64,000 nt of DNA from Nomia melanderi (taxonomy: Eukaryota > Arthropoda > Insecta > Hymenoptera > Halictidae). The stretch is taken from contig NC_134999.1 of the NCBI RefSeq assembly GCF_051020985.1, positions 5,270,001 through 5,334,000 on the forward strand. The letters run 5' to 3'. Both the position numbers and the translations under genes were made by a program. Below, piece by piece: positions 37,716 through 50,595 of the stretch (the stretch's first letter is position 1; every line of letters begins with the position of its first letter). The notes beneath the pieces are model-generated. The model had not been told where the DNA came from. It saw only the letters and a program-made list of their open reading frames with translations, and did no database searches.

Positions 37716-40499
37716 CCTGGCAATTCCGGCCGACGGAATCAAAGTTTTCCACTTTGGAAACCTGGTTTGTATAGTCTAAAGTCAATTTCGACCAAAAGAA
37801 TCCCGACCTTCCCATCGGTCAGCCGCATGTAGCCTTGGTCTCTATGAGACCTCTCCCTGGTGTCCAATCACTTCGAAGTTAAATGGCTTCCCCCGACCTT
37901 CCTGGCAATTCTGGCCGACGGAATCCAAGCTTTCCACTTTGGCAACCTGGTTTGTATAGTCTAAAGTCACTTTCGACCAAAAGTATCCCGAACTTCCCAT
38001 CGGTCAGCCGGATGTAGCCTTGGAACCTATGAGACCTCGTCCTGGAGTCCCATCACTGCCAAGTCAAATGGCTACCCCCGACCTTCCTGGCAATTCTGCC
38101 CGACGGAATCTAAGTTTTGCACTTTGGAAACCTGGTTTGTATAGTCTAAAGTCATTTTCGATCAAAAGTATCCAGGCCTTCCCATCGGTCAGACGGATGC
38201 AGCCTTGGTCCCTATGAGATCTCTCCCTGGTGTCCAATCACTTCTAAGTCAAATGGCTTCCCCCGACCTTCCTGGCAATTCTGGCCGACGGAATCCAAGT
38301 TTTCCACTTTGGAAACCTGGCCTGTATAGTCTAAAGTCAATTTCGACCAAAAGTATCCCGACCCTCCCATCTGTTAGCTGGATGTAGCCTTGGTCCCTAT
38401 GAGACCTCTCCCTGGTGTCCAATCACTGCTATGTCGAATGGTTTCCCCCGACCTTCCTGGCAATTCTGGCCGACGGAATCCAAGTTTTCCACTTTGAAAA
38501 CCTAGTTTGTATAGTCTGAAGTCAATTTCGACCAAAAGAATCCCGACCTTCCCATCGGTCAGCCGGATGTAGCCTTGGTCCCTATGAGACCTCTCCCTGG
38601 TGTCCAATCACCGCCAAGTCAAATGGCTACCCCCGACCTTCCTGGCAATTCTGCCCGACGGAATCCAAGTTTTGCACTTCGGAAACCTGGATTGTATAGT
38701 CTAAAGTCATTTTCTACCAAACGTATCCAGACCTTCCCATCGGTCAGCTGGATGTAGCCTTGGTCCCTATGAGATCTCGCCCTGGAGTCCCATCACTGCT
38801 AAGTCAAATGGCTACACCCGACCTTCCTGGCAATTATGGCCGACGGAATCCAAGTTTTCCACTTTGAAAACCTGGTTTGTATAGTCTAAAGTCAATTTCG
38901 ACCAAAAGTATCCAGACCTTCCCATCGGTCAGCCGGATGTAGCCTTGGTCCCTATGAGACCTCGTCCTGGAGTCTAATTACTGCTAAGTCAAATGGCTTC
39001 CCCAGACCTTCCTGGCAATTCTGGCCGACGGAATCCACGTTTTCCACTTTGGCAACCTGGTTTGTATAGTCTAAAGTCAATTTCGACCAAAAGTATCCAG
39101 ACCTTCCCATCGGTCAGCCGGATGTAGCCTTGGTCCCTATGAGACATCGTCGTGGAGTCCCATCACTGCTAAGTCAAATGGCTACCCTCGACCTTCCTGG
39201 CAATTCTGGCCGACGGAATCCATGTTTTCCACATTGGAAACCGGGATTGTATAGTATAAAGTCAATTTCGACCAAAAGTATCCCGACCGTCCCATCGGCC
39301 AGCCGGATGTAGCCTTGGTCCCTATGAGACCTCGTCCCGGAGTCCCATCACAGCTAAGTCAAATGGCTCTCCCGACCTTCCTCGCAATTCCGGCCGACGG
39401 AATCCAAGTTTTCCACTTTGAAAACCTGGTTTGCATAGTCTAAAGTCAATTTCGACCAAAAGTATCCAGACATTCCCATCGGTCAGCCGGATGTAGCCTT
39501 CGTCCCTGTGAGATCTCGTCCTGGAGTCCCATCACTGCTAAGTCAAATGGCTACCCCCGAGCTTCCTGGCAATTCTGGCGGACGGAATACAAGTTTTCCA
39601 CTTTGGCAACCTGGTTTGTATAGTCTAAAGCCATTTTCGACCAAAAGTATCCAGACCTTCCCATCGGTCAGCCGGATGTAGCCTTGGTCCCTTTGAGACC
39701 TCGCCCTGGTGACCCATCACTGCTAAGTCATATGGCTTCCCCCGACCTTCCTGGCAATTCTGCCCGACGGAATCCAAGTTGTCCACTTTGGAAACCGGGA
39801 TTGTATAGTATAAAGTCAATTTCGACTAATAGTATCCCGAACTTCCCATCGGTCAGCCGGATGTAGCCATGGAACCTGAGACCTCGTCCTGGAGTCCCAT
39901 CACTGCTAAGTCAAATGACTACCCCCGACCTTCCTGGCAATTCTGCCCGACGGAGTCCAAGATCTCCACTTTGGAAACCTGGTTTGTATAGACTAAAGCC
40001 AATTTCGACCAAAAGTATCTCGACCTTCCCATCGGTCTGCCGGATGCAGCCTTCGTCCCTATGAGACATCGTCCTGGAGTCCCATCACTGCTAAGTCAGA
40101 TGGCTACCCCCGTCCTTCCTGGCAATTCTGCCCGACGGAATGCCAGTTTTCCATTTTGAAAACCTGGTTTGTATAGTCTAAAGTCAATTTCGACCTAAAG
40201 TATCCAGACCTTCCCATCGGTCAGCCGGATGTAGCCTTGGTCCCTATGAGACCTCGTCCTGGAGTCTAATTACTGCTAAGTCAAATGGCTTCCCCAGAAC
40301 TTCCTGGCAATTCTGGCCGACGGAATCCACGTTTTCCACTCTGAAAACCTGGTTTGTATAGTCTAAAGTCAATTTCGACCAAAAGTATCCCGAACTTCCC
40401 ATCGGTCACCGGATGTATCCTTGGTCCCTGTGAGACCTCGTCCTGGAGTCTAATTACTGCTAAGTCAAATGGCTTCCCCAGACCTTCCTGGCAATTCTG
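37716..40499 (+). repeat. 2.78-kb duplicated block, copy 1 (partner 43632-46415)
   Basis: Fifteen monomers match 43632-46415 at an unchanging 5916-bp shift (32 monomers minus 4 bp). By eye I counted about a dozen substitutions and no indel, so identity is above 99 percent; this is a hand count. Examples: GAATCTAAG/GAATCCAAG near 38110, GGTGTCC/GGTGACC near 38595, GACCGTCCC/GACCTTCCC near 39289, CGGAGTCCC/CGGAATCCC near 39345. Shared rare marks include CAAGTTGTCCAC, GACTAATAGTATCC and GACCTAAAGTATCC. The match begins in the CCTGGCAATTCC word and ends at GGCAATTCTG. Confidence 0.94.
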
Positions 40500-41893
40500 G
40501 CCGACGGAATCCACGTTTTCCACTTTGGCAACCTGGTTTGTATAGTCTAAAGTCATTTTCGACCAAAAGTATCCAGATCTTCCCGTCGGTCAGCCGGATG
40601 TAGCCTTGGTCCCTATGAGACCTCGCCCTGGTGTCCAATCACTGCTAAGTCAAATGGCTAACCCCGACCTTCTTGGCAATTCTGGCCGACGGAATCCAAG
40701 TTTTGCACTTTGGAAACCTGGATTGTATAGTCTAAGGTCAATTTCGACCAAAAGTATCCAGACCTTCCCATCGGTCAGCCGGATGTAGCCTTGGTCCCTG
40801 TGAGATCTCGTCCTGGAGTCCCATCACTGCTAAGTCATATGGCTTCCCCCGACCTTCCTGGCAATTCTGCCCGACGGAATCCAAGTTGTCCACTTTGGAA
40901 ACCGGGATTGTATAGTTTAAAGTCAATTTCGACCAAAAGTATCCCGTCCTTCCCATCCGTCAGCCGGATGTAGCCTTGGTCCCTATGAGACAACGTCCTG
41001 GAGTCCCATCACTGCTAAGTCAGATGGCTACCCTCGTCCTTCCTGGCAATTCTGCCCCGACGGAATGCAAGTTTTGCACTTTGGAAACCTGGATTGTATA
41101 GTCTAAAGTCAATTTCGACCAAAAGTATCCCGACCTTCCCATCGGTCAGCCGGATGTAGCCTTGGTCCCTATGAGACATCGTCCTGGAGTCTAATTACTG
41201 ATAAGTCAAATGGCTTCCCCAGACATTCCTGGCAATTCTGGCCGACGGAATCCACGTTTTCCACTTTGGCAACCTGGTTTGTATAGTTTAAAGTCATTTT
41301 CGACCAAAAGTATCCAGACCTTCCCATCGGTCAGCCGGATGTAGCCTTGGTCCCTATGAGACATCGCCCTGGTGTCCAATCACTGCTAAGTCAAATGGCT
41401 AACCCTGACCTTCCTGGCAATTCTGGCCGACGGAATCCAAGTTTTCCACTTTGGCAACCTGGTTTGTATAGTCTAAAGTCAATTTCGACCAAAAGTATCC
41501 AGACCTTCCCATCGGTCAGCCGGATGTAGCCTTGGTCCCTGTGAGATCTCGTCCTGGAGTCCCATCACTGCTAAGTCATATGGCTTCCCCCGACCTTCCT
41601 GGCAATTCTGCCCGACGGAATCCAAGTTGTCCACTTTGGAAATCGGGATTGTATAGTATAAAGTCAACTTCGACCAAAAGTATCCCGTCCTTCCCATCCG
41701 TCAGCCGGATGTAGCTTTCGTCCCTATGAGACATCGTCCTGGAGTCCCATCACTGCTAAGTCAGATGGCTACCCTCGTCCTTCCTGGCAACTCTGCCCCG
41801 ACGGAATGCAAGTTTTGCACTTTGGAAACCTGGATTGTATAGTCTAAAGTCAATTTCGACCAAAAGTATCCCGACCTTCCCATCGGTCAGCCG
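40412..41893 (+). repeat. Tetrameric higher-order repeat, two copies of 741 bp
   Basis: Four monomers repeat at a 741-bp shift (4 x 185 plus 1): about 40412-41152 and 41153-41893. Each carries a GAGTCTAATTACTG monomer, a GGCTAACCC monomer, a GTGAGATCTCG..CTAAGTCATATGG..CAAGTTGTCC monomer and an AGTCAGATGGCTACCCTCGTCC..GCCCCGACGG monomer. Divergence is greater than in the 2.78-kb blocks, with a patch around 40703-40740 that has switched type (GCAC..GGAAACC against CCAC..GGCAACC). The set lies between the two copies of the 2.78-kb block. Confidence 0.88.
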
Positions 41894-43631
41894 GATGTAG
41901 TCTTGGTCCCTATGAGACCTCGTCCCGGAGTCCCATCACAGCTAAGTGAAATGGCTCCCCCGACCTTCCTCGCAATTCCGGCCGACGGAATCCAAGTTTC
42001 CACATTACAAACCTGGTTTGTATAGTCTAAAGTCAATTTCGACCATAAGAATCCCGACCCTCCCATCGGTCAGCCGGATGTAGCCTTGGTCCCTATGAGA
42101 CCTCTCCCTGGTGTCCAGTCACTGCTAAGTCGAATGGCTTCCCCCGACCTTCCTGGTAAGTCTGGCCGACGGAATCCAAGTTTTCCACTTTAAAAACCTG
42201 GTTTGTATAGTCTAAAGTCATTTTCGACCAAAAGTATCCAGGCCTTCCCATCGGTCAGCCGGATGTAGCCTTGGTCCCTATGAGACCTCGCCCTGGAGTC
42301 CCATCACTGCTAAGTCAAATGGCTACCCCCGACCTTCCTGGCAATTCTGCCCGACGGAATCCAAGTTTTCCTCTTTGGCAACCTGGTTTGAATAGTCTAA
42401 AGTCATTTTCGGCCAAAAGTACCCAGACCTTCCCATCGGTCAGCCGGATGTAGCCTTGGTCCCTATGAGACCTCTCCCTGGTGTCCAATCACTGCTAAGT
42501 CAAATGGCTACCCTCGACCTTCCAGGCAATTCTGCCCGACGCAATACAAGTTTTCCACTTTGGAAACCTGGATTGTATAGTCTAAAGTCAATTTCGACCA
42601 AAAGTATCCCGAACTTCCCATCGCTCAGCCGGATGTAGCCCTGGAACCAATGAGACCTCTCCCTGGTGTCCACTCACTGCTAAGTCAAATGACTACCCCC
42701 GACCTTCCTGGCAATTCCGGCCGACGGAGTCCAACTTTTCCACTTTGGGAACCTGGTTTGTATAGTCTAAAGTCGATTTCGACCAAAAGTATCCCGACCT
42801 TCCCATCGGTCAGCCGCATGTAGCCTTGGAACCTATGAGACCTCGTCCTGGAGTCCCATCACAGCTAAATCAAATGGCTACACCCGACCATCCTGGCAAT
42901 TCTGGCCGACGGAATCCAAGTTTTCCACTTTGAAAACCTGGTTTGTATAGTCTAATGTCATTTTCCACCAAAAGTATCCAGACCTTCCCATCGGTCAGCC
43001 GGATGTAGCCTTGGTCCCTATGAGACCTCGTCCAGGAGTCCCATCACAGCTATGTCAAATGTCAGCTACCCCCGACATTCCTGGCTACTCTGCCCGACGG
43101 AATCCAAGATTCCACTTTGAAAACCTGATTTCTATAGTCTACAGTCAATTTCGACCAAAAGTATTCCGACCTTCCCACCGGTCAGCCGGATGTAGCCTTG
43201 GTCCCTATGAGACCTCGACCTGGTGTCCAATCACTGCTAAGTCAAATGGCTACCCCCGACCTTCCTGGCAATTCTGCCCGACGGAATCCAAGTTTTGTAC
43301 TTTGGAAACCTGGACTGTATTGTCTAAAGTCAATTTCGACCAAAAGTAACCCGACCATCTCATCGGTCAGCCGGATGTAGCCTTGTTCCTATGAGACCTC
43401 GTCCTGGAGTCCCATCACTGCTAAGTCAAATGACTACTCCCGACCTTCATGGCAATTCTGCCCGACGGAATCCAAGTTTTCCTCTTTGGCAACCTGGTTT
43501 GTATAGTCTAAATTCATTTTCGACCAAAAGTATCCAGACCTTCCCATCGGACAGCTGGATGTAGCCTTGGGCGCTATTAGACCTCGTCCTTGTGTCCCAT
43601 CACAGCTAAGTCAAATGGCTCCCCCGACCTA
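41894..43631 (+). repeat. Array section between tetramer and second 2.78-kb block
   Basis: About nine mixed monomers. The one at about 41970-42020 is altered (TTTCCACATTACAAACC), and 43049-43120 has a GTCAGCTACC insertion form with GGCTACTCTG and AAGATTCCAC. The 43198 monomer is nearly the same as that at 24896. TTGGGCGCTATTAG first appears at about 43568. Nothing but satellite is present. Confidence 0.82.
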
Positions 43632-46415
43632 CCTGGCAATTCCGGCCGACGGAATCAAAGTTTTCCACTTTGGAAACCTGGTTTGTATAGTCTAAAGTCA
43701 ATTTCGACCAAAAGAATCCCGACCTTCCCATCGGTCAGCCGCATGTAGCCTTGGTCTCTATGAGACCTCTCCCTGGTGTCCAATCACTTCTAAGTGAAAT
43801 GGCTTCCCCCGACCTTCCTGGCAATTCTGGCCGACGGAATCCAAGCTTTCCACTTTGGCAACCTGGTTTGTATAGTCTAAAGTCACTTTCGACCAAAAGT
43901 ATCCCGAACTTCCCATCGGTCAGCCGGATGTAGCCTTGGAACCTATGAGACCTCGTCCTGGAGTCCCATCACTGCCAAGTCAAATGGCTACCCCCGACCT
44001 TCCTGGCAATTCTGCCCGACGGAATCCAAGTTTTGCACTTTGGAAACCTGGTTTGTATAGTCTAAAGTCATTTTCGATCAAAAGTATCCAGGCCTTCCCA
44101 TCGGTCAGACGGATGCAGCCTTGGTCCCTATGAGATCTCTCCCTGGTGTCCAATCACTTCTAAGTCAAATGGCTTCCCCCGACCTTCCTGGCAATTCTGG
44201 CCGACGGAATCCAAGTTTTCCACTTTGGAAACCTGGCCTGTATAGTCTAAAGTCAATTTCGACCAAAAGTATCCCGACTCTCCCATCTGTTAGCTGGATG
44301 TAGCCTTGGTCCCTATGAGACCTCTCCCTGGTGTCCAATCACTGCTATGTCGAATGGTTTCCCCCGACCTTCCTGGCAATTCTGTCCGACGGAATCCAAG
44401 TTTTCCACTTTGAAAACCTAGTTTGTATAGTCTGAAGTCAATTTCGACCAAAAGAATCCCGACCTTCCCATCGGTCAGCCGGATGTAGCCTTGGTCCCTA
44501 TGAGACCTCTCCCTGGTGACCAATCACCGCCAAGTCAAATGGCTACCCCCGACCTTCCTGGCAATTCTGCCCGACGGAATCCAAGTTTTGCACTTCGGAA
44601 ACCTGGATTGTATAGTCTAAAGTCATTTTCTACCAAACGTATCCAGACCTTCCCATCGGTCAGCTGGATGTAGCCTTGGTCCCTATGAGATCTCGCCCTG
44701 GAGTCCCATCACTGCTAAGTCAAATGGCTACACCCGACCTTCCTGGCAATTATGGCCGACGGAATCCAAGTTTTCCACTTTGAAAACCTGGTTTGTATAG
44801 TCTAAAGTCAATTTCGACCAAAAGTATCCAGACCTTCCCATCGGTCAGCCGGATGTAGCCTTGGTCCCTATGAGACCTCGTCCTGGAGTCTAATTACTGC
44901 TAAGTCAAATGGCTTCCCCAGACCTTCCTGGCAATTCTGGCCGACGGAATCCACGTTTTCCACTTTGGCAACCTGGTTTGTATAGTCTAAAGTCAATTTC
45001 GACCAAAAGTATCCAGACCTTCCCATCGGTCAGCCGGATGTAGCCTTGGTCCCTATGAGACATCGTCGTGGAGTCCCATCACTGCTAAGTCAAATGGCTA
45101 CCCTCGACCTTCCTGGCAATTCTGGCCGACGGAATCCATGTTTTCCACATTGGAAACCGGGATTGTATAGTATAAAGTCAATTTCGACCAAAAGTATCCC
45201 GACCTTCCCATCGGCCAGCCGGATGTAGCCTTGGTCCCTATGAGACCTCGTCCCGGAATCCCATCACAGCTAAGTCAAATGGCTCCCCCGACCTTCCTCG
45301 CAATTCCGGCCGACGGAATCCAAGTTTTCCACTTTGAAAACCTGGTTTGCATAGTCTAAAGTCAATTTCGACCAAAAGTATCCAGACATTCCCATCGGTC
45401 AGCCGGATGTAGCCTTGGTCCCTGTGAGATCTCGTCCTGGAGTCCCATCACTGCTAAGTCAAATGGCTACCCCCGAGCTTCCTGGCAATTCTGGCGGACG
45501 GAATACAAGTTTTCCACTTTGGCAACCTGGTTTGTATAGTCTAAAGCCATTTTCGACCAAAAGTATCCAGACCTTCCCATCGGTCAGCCGGATGTAGCCT
45601 TGGTCCCTTTGAGACCTCGCCCTGGTGACCCATCACTGCTAAGTCATATGGCTTCCCCCGACCTTCCTGGCAATTCTGCCCGACGGAATCCAAGTTGTCC
45701 ACTTTGGAAACCGGGATTGTATAGTATAAAGTCAATTTCGACTAATAGTATCCCGAACGTCCCATCGGTCAGCCGGATGTAGCCATGGAACCTGAGACCT
45801 CGTCCTGGAGTCCCATCACTGCTAAGTCAAATGACTACCCCCGACCTTCCTGGCAATTCTGCCCGACGGAGTCCAAGATCTCCACTTTGGAAACCTGGTT
45901 TGTATAGACTAAAGCCAATTTCGACCAAAAGTATCTCGACCTTCCCATCGGTCTGCCGGATGCAGCCATCGTCCCTATGAGACATCGTCCTGGAGTCCCA
46001 TCACTGCTAAGTCAGATGGCTACCCCCGTCCTTCCTGGCAATTCTGCCCGACGGAATGCCAGTTTTCCATTTTGAAAACCTGGTTTGTATAGTCTAAAGT
46101 CAATTTCGACCTAAAGTATCCAGACCTTCCCATCGGTCAGCCGGATGTAGCCTTGGTCCCTATGAGACCTCGTCCTGGAGTCTAATTACTGCTAAGTCAA
46201 ATGGCTTCCCCAGAACTTCCTGGCAATTCTGGCCGACGGAATCCACGTTTTCCACTCTGAAAACCTGGTTTGTATAGTCTAAAGTCAATTTCGACCAAAA
46301 GTATCCCGAACTTCCCATCGGTCACCGGATGTATCCTTGGTCCCTGTGAGACCTCGTCCTGGAGTCTAATTACTGCTAAGTCAAATGGCTTCCCCAGACC
46401 TTCCTGGCAATTCTG
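43632..46415 (+). repeat. 2.78-kb duplicated block, copy 2 (partner 37716-40499)
   Basis: Same 15 monomers as 37716-40499 at shift 5916. It diverges at 46416, where TCTGCCGACGG replaces TCTGGCCGACGG and a GATTTGCACTTTGG monomer follows. The GGAACCTGAGAC two-base deletion is shared (junctions 39876 and 45792). Confidence 0.94.
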
Positions 46416-47075
46416 CCGACGGAATCCAAGATTTGCACTTTGGAAACCTGGTTTGTATAGTGTAAAGTCATTTCCGACCAAAAGTATCCAGACCTTCCCA
46501 TCGGTCAGCCGGATGTAGCCTTGGTCCCTATGAGCCCTCTCCCTGGTGTCCAATCACTGCTAATTCAAATGGCTTCCCCCGACCTTCCTGGCAATTCTGG
46601 CTGACGGAATCCAAGTTTTCCACTTTGGAAACCCGGATTGTATAGTCTAAAGTCAATTTCGACCAAAAGTATCCCGACCTTCCCATCGGACAGCCGGATG
46701 TAGCCTTCGTCCCTATGAGACATCGTCCTGGAATCCCATCACTGCTAAGTCAAATGGCTCCCCCGACCTACCTGGCAATTCTGCCGAACGGAATCCAAGT
46801 TTTGAACTTTGGAAACCTGGATTGTATAGTCTAAAGTCAATTTCGGCCAAAAGTATCCCGACCTTCCCATCGGTCAGCCGGATGTAGCCTTGGTCCTTAT
46901 GAGACCTCGTCCTGGAGTCCCATTACAGCTAAGTCAAATGACCACCCCCGACCTTCCTGGCAATTCCGCCCGAACGGAATCGAAGTTTTCCACTTTGGCC
47001 ACCTGGTTTGTACAGTCTAAAGTCCTTTTCGACCCAAAGTATCCAGACCTTCGCATCGGTCAGCCGGATGAAGCC
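46416..47075 (+). repeat. Array section: diverged monomers
   Basis: About 3.5 monomers with more private changes than average, such as GCCGAACGG and GTTTTGAACTTTGG (about 46795), CCCGAACGGAATCG (about 46970), GGCCACCTGG and GACCCAAAGTATCC. They separate the 2.78-kb block from the shuffled region that follows. No gene is visible; a 122-codon open frame across 46890-47258 results from indels joining monomer frames. Confidence 0.8.
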
Positions 47076-48000
47076 TTGGTCCCTATGAGACCTCGCCCTG
47101 GTGTCCAATCACTGCTAAGTCAAATGACTACCCCCGACCTTCCTGGCAATTCCAGCCGACGGAGTCCAAGTTCTCCACTTTGGAATCCTGGTTTGTATAG
47201 TCTAAAGTCAATTTCGACCGAAAGAATCCCGACCTTCCCATCGGTCAGCCGGATGTAGCCTTGGTCCCTATGAGACCTCTCCCTGGTGTCCAATCACTGC
47301 TAAGTCAAATGGCTTCCCCCGACCTTCCTGGCAATTCTGGCCGACGGAATCCAAGTTTTCCACTTTGGAAACCCGGATTGTATAGTCTAAAGTCAATTTC
47401 GACCAAAAGTATCCCGACCCTCCCATCCGTCAGCCGGATGTAGCCTTGGTCCCAATGAGACCTCGCCCTGGTTTCCAATCACTGCTAAGTCAAATGGCTA
47501 CCCCCGACCTTCCTGGCAACTCTGCCCGAGGGAATCCAAGTTTTGCACTTTGGAAACCTGGATTGTATAGTGTAAAGTCAATTTCGACCAAAAGTATCCC
47601 GAAATTCCCATCGGTCAGCTGGATGTAGCCTTGGTCTCTATGAGACCTCGCCCTGGTGTCCAATCACTGCTAAGTCAAATGGCTTCCCCAGACCTTCCTG
47701 GCAATTCTGGCCGACGGAATCCACGTTTTCCACTTTGGCAACCTGGTTTGTATAGTCTAAAGTCAATTTCGACCAAAAGTATCCCGACCTTCCCATCGGT
47801 CAGCCGGATGTAGCCTTCGTCCCTATGATACATCGTCGTGGAGTCCCATCACTGCTAACTCAAATGACTACCCCAGACCTTCCTGCCAATTCTGCCCGAC
47901 GGAGTCCAAGTTTTCCTCTTTGGAAACGGGTATTGTATAGTCTAAAGTCATTTTCGACCAAAAGTATACCGATCTTCCAATCGGTCAGCTGGATGTAGCC

Positions 48001-48188
48001 TTGGGCGCTATTAGACCTCGTCCTTGAGTCCCATCACTGCTATGTCAAACGGCAGCTACCCCCGACATTCCTGGCTACTCTGCCCGACGGAATCCAAGTT
48101 TTCCACTTTGAAAACCTGATTTCTATTGTCTAAAGTCAATTTCGACCAAAAGTATCCCGTACTTCCCATCGGTCAGCCGGATGTAGCC
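48001..48188 (+). repeat. Monomer subtype with 3-bp insertion (GGCAGCTACC)
   Basis: Type e begins TTGGGCGCTATTAG, has CGTCCTTGAGTCC, TATGTCAAACGGCAGCTACC (three bases longer than the usual AATGGCTACC), GGCTACTCTG and CTGATTTCTATTGTC. It is about 188 bp rather than 185. Copies start near 49853, 53925 and 56514; a relative with GTCAGCTACC is at about 43060. Its many linked differences mark it as an old, distinct lineage within the array. Confidence 0.85.
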
Positions 48189-48558
48189 TTGGAACCTATG
48201 AGACCTCGTGCAGGGGTCCCATCACTGCTAAGTCAAATGACTACCCCAGACCTTCCTGCCCATTCTGCCCGACGGAGTCCAAGATTTCCACTTTGGAAAC
48301 CTGGATTGTATAGTCTAAAGTCAATTTCGACCAAAAGTATCCCGAACTTCCCATCGGTCAGCCGGATGTAGCCTTGCAACCTATGAGACCTCGTCCTGGA
48401 GTCCCATCACTGCTAAATCAAATGACTACCCCCGACCTTCCTGGCAGTACTGCCCGACGGAATCCAAGTTTTGCACTTTGGAGACCTGGATTGTATAGTT
48501 TAAAGTCAATTTCGACCAAAAGTATCCCGAACTTCCCATCGGTCAGCCGGATGTAGCC

Positions 48559-49482
48559 TTGGAACCTATGAGACCTCGTCCTGGAGTCCCATCACTGCTA
48601 AATCAAATGACTACCCCCGACCTTCCTGGCAATACTGCCCGACGGAATCCAAGATTTCCACTTTGGAAACCCGGATTGTATAGTCTAAAGTCAATTTCGA
48701 CCAAAAGTATCCCGACCCTCCCATCCGTCAGCCGGATGTAGCCATGGTCCCAATGAGACCTCGCCCTGGTGTCCAATCACTGCTAAGTCAAATGGCTACC
48801 CCCCACCTTCCTGGCAATTCTGCCCGAGGGAATCCAAGTTTTGCACTTTGGAAACCTGGATTCTATAGTGTAAAGTCAATTTCGACCAAAAGTATCCCGA
48901 CCTTCCCATCGGTCAGCCGGATGTAGCTTTCGTCCCTATTAGACATCGTCGTGGAGTCCCATCACTGCTCAGTCAAATGGCTACCCCCGACCTTCCTGGC
49001 AATTCTGCCCGACGGAATCCGAGTTTGGCACTTTGGAAACCTGGATTGTATAGTCTAAAGACAATTTCGACCAAAAGTATCCCGAACTTCCCATGGGTCA
49101 GTCGGATGTAGCCTTCGTCCCTATGAGACATCGTCCTGGAGTCCCATCACTGCTAAGTCAAATGGCTACCCCCGACCTACCTGGCAATTCTGCCGACGGA
49201 ATCCAAGTTTTGCACTTTGGAAACCTGGATTGTATAGTCTAAAGTCAATTTCGACCAAAAGTATCCCGAAATTCCCATCGGTCAGCTGGATGTAGCCTTG
49301 GTCTCTATGAGACATCTCCCTGGTGTCCAATCACTGCTAAGTCAAATGGCTTCCCCCGACCTTCCTGGCAATTCTGGCCGACGGAATCCAAGTTATCCAC
49401 TTTGGCAACCTGGTTTGTATAGTCTAAATTCAATTTCGACTAAAAGTATCCCGTACTTCCCATCGGTCAGCCGGATGTAGCC
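48559..49482 (+). repeat. Five-monomer word h-i-j-k-l, copy 1
   Basis: Matches 51706-52629 at shift 3147 bp (17 monomers plus 2). Rare shared marks: CCCCCCACCTTCC, GATTCTATAGTG, GTCCCTATTAGAC, CTGCTCAGTC, GAGTTTGGCAC, and the 1-bp-shorter TCTGCCGACGG monomer. Confidence 0.92.
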
Positions 49483-49667
49483 TTGGAACCTATGATACAT
49501 CGTCGTGGAGTCCCATCACTGCTAACTCAAATGACTACCCCAGACCTTCCTGCCAATTCTGCCCGACGGAGTCCAAGATTTCCACTTTGGAAACCTGGAT
49601 TGTATAGTCTAAAGTCAATTTCGACCAAAAGTATCCCGACCTTCCCATCGGTCAGCCGGATGTAGCC

Positions 49668-50595
49668 TTCGTCCCTATGATACATCGTCGTGGAGTCCCA
49701 TCACTGCTAACTCAAATGACTACCCCAGACCTTCCTGCCAATTCTGCCCGACGGAGTCCAAGTTTTCCTCTTTGGAAACGGGTATTGTATAGTCTAAAGT
49801 CATTTTCGACCAAAAGTATACCGATCTTCCAATCGGTCAGCTGGATGTAGCCTTGGGCGCTATTAGACCTCGTCCTTGAGTCCCATCACTGCTATGTCAA
49901 ACGGCAGCTACCCCCGACATTCCTGGCTACTCTGCCCGACGGAATCCAAGTTTTCCACTTTGAAAACCTGATTTCTATTGTCTAAAGTCAATTTCGACCA
50001 AAAGTATCACGACCTCCCCATCGGTCAGCAGGATGTAGCCTTGGTCCCTATGAGACCTCTCCCTGGTGTGCAATCACTGCTAAGTCAAATGGCTTCCCCC
50101 GACCTTCCTGGCAATTCTGGCCGACGGAATCCAAGATTTCCACTTTGAAAACCTGGTTTGTATAGTCTAAAGTCATTTTCGACCAAAAGTATCCCGAACT
50201 TCCCATCGGTCAGCCGGATGTAGCCTTGCAACCTATGAGACCTCGTCCTGGAGTCCCATCACTGCTAAATCAAATGACTACCCCCGACCTTCCTGGCAGT
50301 ACTGCCCGACGGAATCCAAGTTTTGCACTTTGGAGACCTGGATTGTATAGTTTAAAGTCAATTTCGACCAAAAGTATCCCGAACTTCCCATCGGTCAGCC
50401 GGATGTAGCCTTGGAACCTATGAGACCTCGTCCTGGAGTCCCATCACTGCTAAATCAAATGACTACCCCCGACCTTCCTGGCAATTCTGTCCGACGGAAT
50501 CCAAGTTTTGCACTTTGGAAACCTGGATTGTATAGTGTAAAGTCAATTTCGACCGAAAGAATCCCGACCTTCCCATCGGTCAGCCGGATGTAGCC
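49668..50595 (+). repeat. Five-monomer word d-e-n-g-o, copy 1
   Basis: Matches 53740-54667 at shift 4072 bp (22 monomers plus 2). Shared marks: CCTATGATACATCG, GGAAACGGGTATTG, GTATACCGATCTTCC, GTATCACGACCTCCCC, GGTGTGCAATC and CTTGCAACC. The type o monomers diverge near their ends (GACCGAAAGAATCC against GACCAAAAGTATCC). Confidence 0.92.
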
